NCBI GenBank assembly: GCA_015832175.1
Contig: WJXW01000006.1
Span: forward strand, 434,001 to 498,000
DNA length: 64,000 bases
Reading direction: 5' to 3'
From: Paraphaeosphaeria minitans
Lineage: Eukaryota; Ascomycota; Dothideomycetes; Pleosporales; Didymosphaeriaceae
The notes under the pieces were generated by a model, which saw nothing but the letters and a program-made list of their open reading frames with translations, ran no database searches and was not told where the DNA came from. A program made the position numbers and the translations under genes. This document shows, in pieces, positions 52,831 through 62,962 of this stretch; positions within the stretch are counted from its first letter, which is position 1, and each line of letters begins with the position of its first letter.

Positions 52831-53520
52831 AAAGCCCTACCTACCTACCTACCTACCTACCCAGTCTACCTACCTACAGGCCCACTCGAAAAAAGCAATC
52901 TGCCCCCATTTCCACAACACGAGCAGTCCCAGCCAGTGTCGAGCATCAGCCCACCCACCCGCCAGTCCAAGAAACCACCCGCGCGCCTCGCATTCGCCCA
53001 ACCCACCGCTCTCGTCGCCGGCCGGAGACTCCGGACCTTTGCATGCGGTGCGTTGTAGCATCTAGGTAGATTAGGTAGGTAGGTAGACTATCCAAGTTAC
53101 CTAGCCAGCTGCTCGCCGAACCCAGAGCCCGCAGAGGGTCGCGTCGAGGCCAAGATGCGGCCTCGCCACTGCATGCGCCCACGATGCCTCGGATGCAAGG
53201 ACCGAGACCTTGCGACGGCCCCGAACGGGAAAGATGCATTCGTTGCCGTGATTCGGCAGGTCGGGGTGCAAGGTACTGAGCGTTTGCCGTGTGCGGGTTA
53301 GATCGACAGCTCGGCGACCAGGTGCAGGGCGTGGCTGGCGACGGTACAGTGTACCTGCTGTTAGGTAGGCCGTCACGATTCGGCTGCCGTCCGCAAGGCG
53401 CAAAGGGACTTGGAAGGAGAGAGGGCGGCGTCGAGTAGCTACCTAGGTTGATGTAGTCCAGAGAGAGTTGTGTCGTTTTGCTGGGACGCGAGTCGAAGTG
53501 GTTAGGTAGGTAGGTGCAGC

Positions 53521-53572
53521 GGGGCCCGGCTCCGGCTCCGGCTCTGTCTCCGGCTCCGGCTCCGGGGCAAGG
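53521..53572 (+). repeat. GGCTCC hexamer run
   Basis: Eight imperfect GGCTCC units; reads as Gly-Ala repeats in a spurious minus-strand ORF. Confidence 0.75.
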
Positions 53573-54055
53573 TGCGCCGCAAATCAGACTCCCCGTCGCA
53601 ACGTCGTCGGAACAAGCACAACGTGTTACGGTCCGCGATGGCGACGAGTCCAATGCGCGTGGTCTTCTTCGTCGTGGGGAGTCGTACCTACCTATCCGAT
53701 CCCAGAACCACTCAGAAGGCGAGCGACGCTTACCTACCGTCCTCTACCTATCTAAACACTTCTTCGCCTGCTTCCTAGATTCCTGACTTCCAATGCCGAC
53801 CTCGCACGGCAATGCTCTCTCTCTCTCTCTGTCCGGGGCATCGTAACCGCACGCCATGCAACTTGGGAATGTTATCCATCGATACGCCTATCTACCCAGA
53901 TAACTCTTTGGCAAACGTGCCTGCGATGCAATGATTCTGACTCGGCACTGTGCTAATACCTAGGTACCAGATATCCAACTCTTGCAGTTCTGGAGTCATG
54001 TTTATGCATGCGCAAAGCTCGTCATGGTGGGAAGATGGGGTTGAGAAAATGGGAT

Positions 54056-54235
54056 TAAGAAGATGACTGGAAAAGACGACTGGAAAAGACGACTGGAAAA
54101 GACGACTGGAAAAGACTGGAAAAGACTGGAAAAGACTGGAGAAGACGACTACAGAAGACGACTATAGAAGACGACTACAGAAGACGACTACAGAAGAAGA
54201 CTACAGAAGACGGCTACAGAAGACGACTAGAGATC
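54056..54235 (+). repeat. Nested GACTGGAAAAGAC / GACGACTACAGAA minisatellite
   Basis: A 15-bp unit (GACGACTGGAAAAGA) repeated four times, a 10-bp derivative (GACTGGAAAA) three times, then a 13-bp unit (GACGACTACAGAA) six times with small variants. The gradation suggests successive duplication of one ancestral unit. Confidence 0.85.
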
Positions 54236-54705
54236 AGGACAGGAACTACATCGTTCATTTATCTCTATCCGTGCCGCATTCGTGCCTATTCGAAGTCCCA
54301 CTCTTATCAGTATGCTTCAGAATACAGTTCCACTTGTTGAGAATCCACGAACCTGAGATCCTGTGACCAAACCTATCCCTCAAGGACGATACAGTGTCTG
54401 CTTTCGTTGCAGACGCTGAAATTAAACCGGTTCCCCTGCTCACCCCGCGTACTCGGTCAGTCAAGCTAATCAGATATCGAATATGCATTCATTAATGCCA
54501 TGTTCTTTCGAAGACTTGGGATGAGGTTCGGTTTTCAGTGTTCCCTCGTGGCACGGCTAACCGTGGACGACTACTTCCCAACAGCATCGTTGCCTAGCTG
54601 TTGAGCCAAACCTCGAATTGCAAATTTCGACAAGCAGTAGAAAATGTCCCATCTGAGCACCATCCAATTCAGCATCTTCGCAAGAAGGTCAGACCACACT
54701 TCACC

Positions 54706-55710
54706 ATGGCCATGTCAATGCTCAAGCGCTGCTCCACGGGGTTCACCAGTGCGGAGCCCACATCAACTTCCAACCCGGCCGTTGACGAGCCGCGCCCTTC
54801 AAGAACCCTCTTCAAACAAGGCTCCCTTTCGAGAGCGTGGCGATATGGATTCATCAGACAAATCACACCTCCCCCAGAGCAAAACTCACACGCCCCTGCA
54901 GCGCACATCCCCGACGCAGAAAACGCCGCCACCAGCGCAGCCAGCCCAGAAAACGACACCACGGCCGCCGAACAGAAAGCAAGAAAAACCCGCATGGCAA
55001 CCCAATCCCGCGTGCAGAGCTTGCGAGACTTTTTCGGCCTCCCCTCGCCCGCGTTCAACGCACTGGCCGACACCGAGAAGGAAGAGTACCACAAATGGCG
55101 CGCCTACGCCGTGCAGGAAAGGGACATGAGACGCCGCTACGAGGACATCGCCGAGAACCCCGCGGACGTCGAAGTCATGTTGCGCGGCTGGCGCGTCGAC
55201 CACCCCCCGCCGCGCCTCTCCGCGCCCGTCCTCGCCCTTGCGACCGAGGCGAGCGCGGCCCGGAAGCGCAACAGTCGGCGCGGCGGGGACTCCGGGTTAC
55301 CTCCGCTCGCTCAGGACATCCTCTGGAACACATTCACGCTCGTTCCCGCGCCGGCGGGGTCGGTGCGTTGCCGGATCTGTGGGCAGGGCCCAGCGAGCTT
55401 CCCGGAGTTGCGTTCGATGTATACGTTGCCGTGCCAGCACTGCTTCCATGTGACATGCTTCGAGGAGGATCACGAGAGGTGGTTGGGAAGTTTGGACGAG
55501 GGGGCGCGGGAATGTGTACGCTGTAAGGGATTGAAGGAGTTGACGAAGGGTTTTTCAAGGGGAGAGTTGGATGCGCGGATACGTCGCTTGGGAGACAGGT
55601 TGCTGAATCGGAGAGGGGACGATTCGAGCGGAGCGGCTCGTGGGGAGGGAAGCGTGACTGCACGGATTAGTAGGAACAAGAAATCATGCGGTAGCAGTGG
55701 CCGAAGTTGA
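54706..55710 (+). CDS. RING-type zinc-finger protein
   Basis: A single-exon frame of 334 residues. The ATG at 54706 (MAMSMLKRC) is chosen because the upstream in-frame extension lacks an ATG. The N-terminal half is low-complexity. The middle has a compact helical block (SLRDFFGLPSPAFNALADTEKEEYHKW, RGWRVDHPPPRL). Near residue 220-280 there is a RING-like cluster: CRIC, then a ~14-residue loop, LPCQHCFHVTC, a spaced linker containing a Trp, and CVRC. The order fits a C3H2C3/C3HC4 RING, so the protein is probably an E3 ubiquitin ligase. The final ~50 residues are basic. No membrane segment. The specific family is unknown. Confidence 0.7.
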   Translation: MAMSMLKRCSTGFTSAEPTSTSNPAVDEPRPSRTLFKQGSLSRAWRYGFIRQITPPPEQNSHAPAAHIPDAENAATSAASPENDTTAAEQKARKTRMATQSRVQSLRDFFGLPSPAFNALADTEKEEYHKWRAYAVQERDMRRRYEDIAENPADVEVMLRGWRVDHPPPRLSAPVLALATEASAARKRNSRRGGDSGLPPLAQDILWNTFTLVPAPAGSVRCRICGQGPASFPELRSMYTLPCQHCFHVTCFEEDHERWLGSLDEGARECVRCKGLKELTKGFSRGELDARIRRLGDRLLNRRGDDSSGAARGEGSVTARISRNKKSCGSSGRS

Positions 55711-56820
55711 GGGATCGTGACCGTCCGGGGAAGGTATTGAAATGGATAAGTCACATTCTTGTAGTTGAGATTTGAAACGAACTGGTAATAGTATTATAGA
55801 AAAACATCACGTCTGCGCATCACACAATACTAACTGCATGTTAAGGAAGGAGTAATGGGCCTGCGACAGCTCAGGTGAGGCCGAAGGAATGGACCTAAAC
55901 CGCGGACAAACCCCTTACTGGAATGAACGCACCACCTATCAAACCACAACCACAGCGCCCCAACCCCGCCACGGAATCCAGCACCTACCGCCCTGCCAGA
56001 CAGTGTCACGATGTCGTTGCAACGGGATATGCACCTCGTCCAAGCCCTCGAATACCACGCATCACAGTCGGTATCCTTCGCGCATCAACACCGCATACCT
56101 GACACGCGTTCCCAAACACCTCCCCCAAACGCGTTCCCTCGCCCGAGCCATGGCGGTATATTATGAAATCAGGGATCCTGCGACCCACCCGGCTCGTCCA
56201 TCCCTCTGCTACTCTTTGCTTGCATGCCGAAAGATGGCATTGCTGTCGTAGTGCCTACCTCGGGGCAGCGATTACACGGCTCGTGTTGGCGCGGTGGAAT
56301 ACGCCTCTCCAGGGACGCTGGCTGGTCTGGCTGGGCGTGTTCAAGGCAGGTGAGGCTTGGTGCTGGCGGGTAACAGACAGCAGTTCACGTCCATCGCGAG
56401 TGGATGCCTTGCGTTTTATGCTCTTTACGGTCATCGAACTCGGCACAATGGTGCGGGACTGACGCGATGGAAGGTTGGACCTTCTGACGGGTCTTGGAGA
56501 ACGAGTTAGGGATTCATGGACGGCGGAGATGAGATGCAGTGCAGCCGTTCCGTCTATCAATCATTTAGGTCGGATGAGTGAGTTACTTTCAGCGTCACCT
56601 CTGCGGGTGAGATTATTTGCCAAGCAGCACCGTGCCCGCCGACCGCACGGGAAGACGCTGAGATTTTTTGCTGACGTTGCGACAGGAGTCTATTGAGGTT
56701 TCATCCTTCCATTCGTTGGGTGGTTGCTCCAGATTGGCATGATTCCGGATGATATCGCGCGGAGAGCGTCGTTATTCCCTCGCGGTTGTCTTTTTATTTG
56801 TCGTCCTTTTTTTACAGAAC
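55711..56820. other. Intergenic spacer
   Basis: About 1.1 kb between two plus-strand genes. No recognised gene or repeat. It ends with a pyrimidine-rich TTTTTTTACAG acceptor-like sequence at ~56806-56816. Confidence 0.45.
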
Positions 56821-57766
56821 CCAGCACACAGGCATTGGCTTTCAGTGCATACATACTTGGCCTCCGTGCCGGAGACGCAATCTGCTGACTCCTCCAAAGG
56901 ATGATGGAGGAAACAATCCAGGTGGCGATGGCGGCTCAGATGGAGGCTCAGATGGTGGTAGCTCGGGAGATGGTAGCTCGGGAGATGGTGGTTCAGGTGA
57001 CGGAGGTTCAGATGGGGGTTCAGATGGTGGCTCAGGAGATGGAGGCTCAGGAGATAGCGGTTCGGGCGACGACAGCGGTGACGGCAGCTCAGGCGATGGA
57101 GGCGATGGTAGTAGTGATGGCAGCAGCGGAGATGGAGGTGATGATGGTAGCAGCGATGACGGCAGCTCAGGCGATGGCAGCTCAGGAGATGGCAACTCAG
57201 GAGATAGCAGCAGCGGCGATGGAGGGAGTCACGGCAATGGAGGGAGTCACGGCAATGAAGGGAATGGTGGTCACGGGGTAGGTCGACTTTCTGACGCCAG
57301 TGGCATTGCTCGGAGTTGCGATCAGCAACTCAGCCAGACCATACGTCCTAACAATCTAGCACACGACAACGCTACTAACATACTAACGAGAGGAAGCGTG
57401 GCAAGCAGCACGATATGAGCACACGCCTGAGCAGCACCGAGCAGTAGCACTAACATGAACCGATTCAAGGAGCAGCTTGTCTGCAATAGACACATGGACT
57501 AACGTTCTGTGTAGGGTCAACCCGACGGGCCTGGAGGTCCTGGAGATGGTGGAAACCCACCAGGCAAAGGACCAGGCAAAGGCAAAGGCCCAGGACGACC
57601 AGACCTCGGAAACGAGCCATGGCAACCATTCACGTGGCCACCGGACCGCCCACCTTCGCCCATCGGCGATGGCGTGAGAGGCAACGACCCGTTTTGGCGA
57701 GACGACACTTACGGCCGTACCGCGATTGGCCGCTTCGCCCGCCTCGCTCGCATGATCCGAGCATAA
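56817..57766 (+). CDS. Gly-Ser-Asp repeat protein, 5' exon(s) unresolved
   Basis: The visible coding part begins after a TTTTTTTACAG acceptor (~56817), with no ATG in the open frame, so one or more upstream exons are missing from this model. A long (Gly-Asp-Gly-Ser/Gly-Ser-Asp)n block extends to 57277. After an intron (57278-57514; donor GTAGGT, GGACTAACG branch site, TGTGTAG acceptor) a Gly/Pro/Lys-rich exon ends FWRDDTYGRTAIGRFARLARMIRA at the TAA 57764-57766. The last exon joins in phase 0 (GHG|GQPDG). Function unknown. It could be a secreted or wall-associated low-complexity protein; no cysteines are prominent. Coordinates of the start are approximate. Confidence 0.55.
56918..57260 (+). 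repeat. Coding minisatellite for Gly-Ser-Asp repeats
   Basis: Irregular 6-21-bp repeats of GGTTCAGATGG / GGAGATGGC types, encoding GSDGG and SSGDG units. Confidence 0.7.
57278..57514 (+). other. Long intron of the Gly-Ser-Asp repeat gene
   Basis: 237 nt, GTAGGT donor, GGACTAACG branch 20 nt before a GTGTAG acceptor, phase 0. Longer than any other intron in the window. Confidence 0.55.
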
Positions 57767-57985
57767 GAGCCTCGCAGTTGGATGTAATTGTACAGCCGTA
57801 CAGGAAATTGTAGGTACCTTGAAAACTCACGCAGGAGCTTGACTAACAGCCGCAGGTTTCAGGATTGAAGGAAGAGTATCGGCATGCGGCAAAGAGGTGG
57901 GTTTATTTACGACACTCGTTTGGGGAATGGGAGATGTTTTAGGTAGTTGATTCAATGCTTTTTGGACTCGCAGCTCGTTGTCTAC

Positions 57986-58376
57986 CTATAGTGGTGATCC
58001 ATCACGGCTATGGTATAACTGTCCTTCTCTCGACCTGACTGAGTTTGCAGCAGCCTTCCCATCCATCAAGTCATCGAAGTCAGCAATGAAGCTCGCTATA
58101 ATTGCTAGCACACTGAACGCAAGAATGATAATAAAAAATGGTTCTGGAAGCACCTGTATAGGCAAAGCGATGTGCCTCCGTGCCGGCTGCCATTACCTCT
58201 GGTGTCAGACCTTGCACTTCAGTGAGAAGTGTGTCCGGGGCGCCAGTTAAGTTCCGTAGCAGTCCTTGTGGCCAGGACGACGAAGTAGATTGTGCCTGCA
58301 ACGATGCTGGTCGCGGGCCTTGGAGAGCGAGCAGCACTAGAAGTTGTACTGATCTTAGATTGGTACGAGGCCACAT
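57986..58376 (-). pseudogene. Relic of a TRI12-type MFS transporter (C-terminal end)
   Basis: Minus-strand fragments resemble the last part of fungal TRI12-family MFS transporters. First comes QGLLRNLTGAPDTLL and VQGLTPEVMAAGTEAHRFAYTGAS. In a shifted frame the final membrane helix follows (IIILAFSVLAIIASFIADFDD) and a tail DGKAAANSV. The frame change lies in an ATTTTTTATT homopolymer. A further shift is needed near the upstream VVLATRTAT segment. No intact N-terminal half was found beyond 58376. The family is known for efflux of toxic compounds; this copy looks non-functional. A single base-call error could explain one of the shifts but not the missing remainder. Confidence 0.55.
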
Positions 58377-58787
58377 TTAAGGTAATAGATCGCACCTTAG
58401 CGAACAGATGCTGACAGTGAGTATAAGCTAAAACTATGGTTCGAGCCCACTAGAAAGTGCGATCAGATATTTCTGGCCACCAAGTTTGGCGTCACTATTG
58501 GGAATGAAAAATTGACGATGCGAAGTGACTAGATCCGCCTGTATTATTTTCATCATTCGAACAATGTAACCCCCATCAAAGAAACTATATATACATTCCG
58601 GTATTCTCCCATTGATTCCAGCATTTGCATCTTTACGACCTTAACTCTCTTCGCAATGTCAAGAACAGTGAAGAAGGAATAATCTCGGCTTACCAACTAC
58701 CGCGAGCTGCGATGCCGATTTAGGTGGTAGGTAGAGGAGACAAGTTAACTACGGCAGTGACTCGTACACGATCTAATATATCGTTTG

Positions 58788-59520
58788 CTACTTGCATGCC
58801 TCACGACGAGCTGTGACATCTGAGCTGTAGTATAGTGGATCCTGAATCTCGTACAGCAACTGCGCAGTGACGGTCTGGACGTTTGCAATTCCGCTCGTGG
58901 TCTTCTCTTTGGTGATTACGGACTCTCCATTGGATTCGATCTCACCAATAGGAAAGACTAGGTTGGTATAGTTCTTCAACCGAAGGAGCTCCTTCTTGAA
59001 TTCCACCTAGTATCTACCATTAACGTAAGAGCTGCATGGGCTAACTCTGTAGATTCTTCGAGGCCAGTTGCGGTACCACATAGCTGCGCCGACCGCAAAT
59101 GACAACGCCAGCGCCACAAAGAAGCACCTCAGCAATTGAGACACCTCCCAGATAAGCCTGTGCGCACACCAGATCCAGACCACTGGTCGATGGGATTATC
59201 TGAGGGAAAATACGGGAGTTTCTTTCCACTCTTCAATATCCTTGTGAAACGTGTCGTGACGTCGTCACCAGTGACACATACAACATTCAGGTCTATTACG
59301 TGGTCTTTGCCAAGCTGCTGCACGACTTTGGTCATAGGTTTAGGGTCACAAGAGCCGGCATTGACTGCATCTCTCTGTTTGTTGTTAGCGATGTCCCGGA
59401 TTGCTGGCTTGAGTGCGGAGATAAATGACAGTTCGAACACAACTTGCTCAGTGTCTGGTGCTCAGGATGCGAACTCATTGCCTCAAAAGGTCATACTGAA
59501 TTCATCAGCGACCATGCTGT
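58788..59520 (-). pseudogene. Decayed AtuA-family (DUF1446) gene
   Basis: Three minus-strand blocks match the acyclic-terpene-utilisation AtuA family in order. The first reads ELSFISALKPAIRDIANNKQ, AVNAGSCDPKPMTKVVQQ and IDLNVVCVTGDDV. The second, in another frame, has LDLVCAQAYLGGVSIAEVL and GAGVVICGR. The third, 58788-59006, ends SGIANVQTVTAQLLYEIQDP and SSDVTARREA. Upstream of the first block two in-frame TGA codons replace what look like Arg codons. Between the second and third block roughly 50 conserved residues are missing. AtuA-domain proteins belong to acyclic terpene or related acid catabolism in bacteria; fungal members are uncharacterised. Stop codons, frame changes and an internal deletion mark it as a pseudogene. 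Confidence 0.65.
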
Positions 59521-60809
59521 GCACGAAGGCCATGCCACATATCATTAATACTTGAATTGTTTGGCGACATCTTGGATAGAGTATAAGCGCTGGAATTGAT
59601 TTCACATACATCAGAGACTGGCTTATGATTTTCATGAGTCATCTTCGTGCACGTAAGAGCCCTGAAGAACTCCCCAAGGAATGGCTGATGCCACGGACAG
59701 AGACAACACATCTCGGAAACTGGTATTCTAAGAGAGATAACTTGAATGGATTATTCACCGCCCAGTGGCTTTATCCACAATGTGATTGGCCCGGCTCCAA
59801 CTGTGCGGTCGTCATTCTCGAAAGTCGGAGCTTGCCATGAGAAACGTTGCATCGGCCCATTTTAACTATCCAATTGTCAGATATGTGTACTATCGGCAGG
59901 AGTACATATTCAGGCATAGTACTACCGGGCACAGTCCGGATGCACTGGCCTTACCTGGTTCGCTTATATTACCTAGTCAGTGACCTCGCCTCCTCATGGG
60001 AGTTGCGACACAGAGACAATAGAGAGAATAATCAATCCACATTATTAAGGGTTCACACTTATCCATCATTTATCATCGTGAATCTAACACCAATTTGAAG
60101 TTCTTGTGAAGGTGGGCGAAGAAACATTAACCTTTGAGATAGGTCAGATTAGTTTTACAATTCCTAGGAGGCTTGAGAATATCACAAGACGTATTCACTG
60201 CACTATGTATACAAAAGTCATGGGGCCCCACGCTCATACAACCAAAGCATACCCATTTTAGGAATTAAAGCGTGCGTGCTTGGTGGAGTATGTTGTTGAG
60301 GTAACATACCACAAACGTTGCAGACATGGCGCGCGCGGAACACTTGTGGAATAAGCATTGAGGAATCGTACCATGCGCCTGCCAGGAATACTGCCCGTAC
60401 AATCCATGTGGCACGCATTCTGAGGTCTGGCAAATTTGTATAATTCGCGATATTAAACCTCTGAAATAATTTTTAAATCGTGATTAATACTAAATTCTAC
60501 AATTCAGGTATTGTAAAGAAAGATAAGCTTGGTGTATTTTCTAGAAATAAAGAAATAGCTTGACTAGGCTAGTCAAAGGAGTACGGTTGATTCAGTGTTT
60601 TGTTTTTCATGGGGGCCCTATGACTTTTAGCGACTGACTGTACAGCAGGCAACCCAGGCATATAAAAAGGCCGTCATGGAATTTCCTAGGAGTAATCTCT
60701 AACAAGAACACACGCCAAAACTCTTCTGAGGATCAACCCAGCCAAGCTTTCCTAAGGATTAAACCTATTCATCAATTAGAATCCAGTCCGTAAAGCACCA
60801 CCTGTCAGA
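59521..60809. other. AT-rich spacer
   Basis: About 1.3 kb, visibly AT-richer than the left half of the window. It includes the upstream remains of the AtuA relic and, near its end, the promoter of the next gene. No other feature was recognised. Confidence 0.45.
60661..60670 (+). promoter_or_regulatory. TATA box of the small Cys-rich N-terminal protein gene
   Basis: TATAAAAAGG, about 150 nt upstream of the ATG at 60810. An adjacent 5' leader with AACAAGAACACACG suits a fungal transcription start. Confidence 0.5.
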
Positions 60810-61490
60810 ATGTGCCGCACCGACACCCACGTCAAGTCTTGTGGCTGCAGCTATCCACTTCCTGGAATCGCGCAGTGTCTCGAAGCTGTGGCCAACAATC
60901 TGCCTGATTGTGGCAAAGTTGAGAACCGTGAAGTTCGCGATCCTACCCCTTGTCCGGAACATCCCTCCAGCGGTGCATCCAGTGCCAACAACGACCCCTC
61001 TGGCGGTGCATCCGGTGCCAACAACGACTACTATGGCGCTGCATTCAATACCAACAACGACCTCTCTGGCGGTGCATCCGGTGCCGACAACGACTACTAT
61101 GGCGCTGCGTCCAGTAATCCTCGTCCTGGAGAGGCTTCGCGCACCCATTCGACGCCCCAACACCCCTATGAACACCCTCATAACTACACGACAAACCAGA
61201 CTCAAGATCTTCGACACTTCCAACCCCGACACATGGAGTCACATGACTCACCAGCCAGCAGTATGAAACCATATTATCATGGGGAGTCTCTTCACGAAAA
61301 CACATCCTACCCCATGCGTGAGCATCACCCACATGGCCAGAATACAACGCAGGGAAGTAATCAAGAAACCCAACACTACAGTCCGTACGCCTCCACCCAA
61401 CACTACAGTCCGTACACCTCCACCCATGAGCGTGCTGGCTACACTTACCAGCCAAGTTCAGGCCAACAACCGACTAGTCGTCGTCGGTAG
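60810..61490 (+). CDS. Small fungal protein with Cys-rich N-terminus and repeats
   Basis: A single-exon frame of 226 residues. The N-terminal 50 residues carry MCRTDTHVKSCGCSYP, C23, C34 and C48 (C..C.C...C...C...C). This spacing occurs in many short, unnamed ascomycete proteins that begin MC.... Residues ~52-98 hold three imperfect ~21-residue repeats (SSGASSANND / SGGASGANNDYYGAA). The remaining half is polar, Tyr/His/Ser/Gln rich, with two copies of QHYSPYxST. No signal peptide or membrane segment; function unknown. A TATA box lies 149 nt upstream. The repeat block and the single exon make it look recently expanded. Confidence 0.65.
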   Translation: MCRTDTHVKSCGCSYPLPGIAQCLEAVANNLPDCGKVENREVRDPTPCPEHPSSGASSANNDPSGGASGANNDYYGAAFNTNNDLSGGASGADNDYYGAASSNPRPGEASRTHSTPQHPYEHPHNYTTNQTQDLRHFQPRHMESHDSPASSMKPYYHGESLHENTSYPMREHHPHGQNTTQGSNQETQHYSPYASTQHYSPYTSTHERAGYTYQPSSGQQPTSRRR

Positions 61491-62013
61491 GGGGTCTTGA
61501 TTATCGACTAACGAGTATGGTTGCAGGGGGAGCTAACTTCCCTTTGTTTTAGTCTTCATTCTCATCACGCGCGAATGGCCTAGCGTGAGCATGAACTTGC
61601 CTCTTGATGCAAATCTTCCTTTCTGCGTATGAGGCTGGCTGATGGCGATGAAGGACTTGGAGCCTGGCATCTTCGATTATCTTCCCGATTTCCCCCCCTG
61701 AAAACTCTTAGTCATGTTGTAGTCCAATTATTCAATTTTCGAAAAAGGCAGTCCTCCGCGGCCCGTTCCAAGTTTGTGAAAGTACTAAAATAAATGGATT
61801 TTGGCATTCACTCAACCAGTGCGTACTAGCCTGAGATTCAAGTTGGGAAAAGTGAAAACTGGTCCAGATACAAGTCCTTGGGTGAAATTTGGGAAAGGTT
61901 AATCCGATTACCAGTGCTACCGGTAGTGCGATCAAATGACTGAGTGATAGTGTGAAATATTACTTCTTACTGAAATCGGACCACATCAGGGCAAGCCTTC
62001 TCCCTCCAGTTTT

Positions 62014-62523
62014 TTAAAATGATCCTTTCTGATATTTGTGCCATTTTTTCAAGGCATTAAACATGTTATAGCCATCGTCCGTCATGAGACCCACGTGGTG
62101 GATGCCTCCAGTTTTGTCCGTGCAATCACACTTGCCGCCGAAAAAGACTGAACCCCATGGTTAGCGACGTAGTATTGAAAGACGTACCAGCATCTCCAGC
62201 ACGGCGCTTAGAAGAACGGGATTTCCTTGCAAGAAACAAGTATGCCCCCAATGAATCATGTTCAATCTGGATTCCCTTGACTTCAGTTTCTTCTCACTCG
62301 CGAAGCACATGGAGCGCATGACAGCCGGGGAACTTGCGAGACGTTGAAGCGTATGTAGACCATGTAGCAGGCGAAACACAAGATGTTACTCACGTCTCCT
62401 TTTTCGCTGGTACCGTACGCCTCTACCTCGGCGAAAGCTAAAATCTAGCAAAACACGCATGCCAGACATGACGCACAAGGTGGGAGGACAATCCGACTCT
62501 GGGGCGTTCGCTAAAACCGTCAT
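62014..62523 (-). CDS. Possible small spliced gene, low confidence
   Basis: A minus-strand exon chain may encode a short protein. The last exon (62147-62014) reads FFGGKCDCTDKTGGIHHVG and DDGYNMFNALKKWHKYQK to a TAA. It is joined through a 40-nt intron (62148-62187; donor GTACGT, branch GCTAAC, acceptor TTCAG, phase 1) to an exon with SLGAYLFLARKS and SKRRAGDA. An upstream piece (62523 to ~62395) could start MTVLANAPES and end at a GTGAGT donor. A stop codon (TGA) interrupts the middle exon if it is extended, so the gene is incomplete or decayed. I recognise no family. Confidence 0.25.
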
Positions 62524-62935
62524 CGTGGGAGAGAATTCGCCTTGCCAAACAAATTGATTAGGTGAGGTTTGGCAAACATGTACGGTACGCACGAATCCTT
62601 CGTCCGGGATATACCTATAGATAAGTAGATACCTAGTCTAGGTAGTGCCGTAAGTCTTGGTAGCACCAAACCCCACCCCCGCCTCGCACGCAACAACATA
62701 CCTACCGTACCTACCGTACCCTGAGCAAAACAATCGTCCACGCATTCTAGTAATAGGTACCGATACAGTACGCAATGGTGGAAACACTCACCGCGCAGAC
62801 AGCATCAGCACGCAAACCCCGACCACCAACACCGCAACGCACAAACATGCTCTGCCCGCTTCTCCCCCAGCACCGCAGTTGCTTGCCCAAAATACCTGCC
62901 TCTAGGCTTTCACGGGCACAGATTGCAATTGAATC

Positions 62936-62962
62936 TACCTACCTACCTACCTACCTACCTAC
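62936..62962 (+). repeat. (CTAC)n tetranucleotide run
   Basis: About six CTAC units, the same motif as in the gene desert. Confidence 0.85.

Larger units (their letters stand above)
47129..54705. other. ~7.5-kb gene desert of simple repeats
   Basis: Between the C2H2 gene and the RING gene no domain-bearing ORF was found. The sequence is a mosaic of short tandem repeats (entries below), scattered TAGG/CCTA runs in both orientations, and ACCTAGGT palindromes. Base composition is GC-rich and uneven. Promoters or long non-coding transcripts may exist but cannot be read from sequence alone. Confidence 0.6.

Noticed and set aside
52946..53653. 235-aa minus-strand ORF in the gene desert
   Set aside because: Composed of simple repeats (Gly-Ala from GGCTCC) and unlike any domain.
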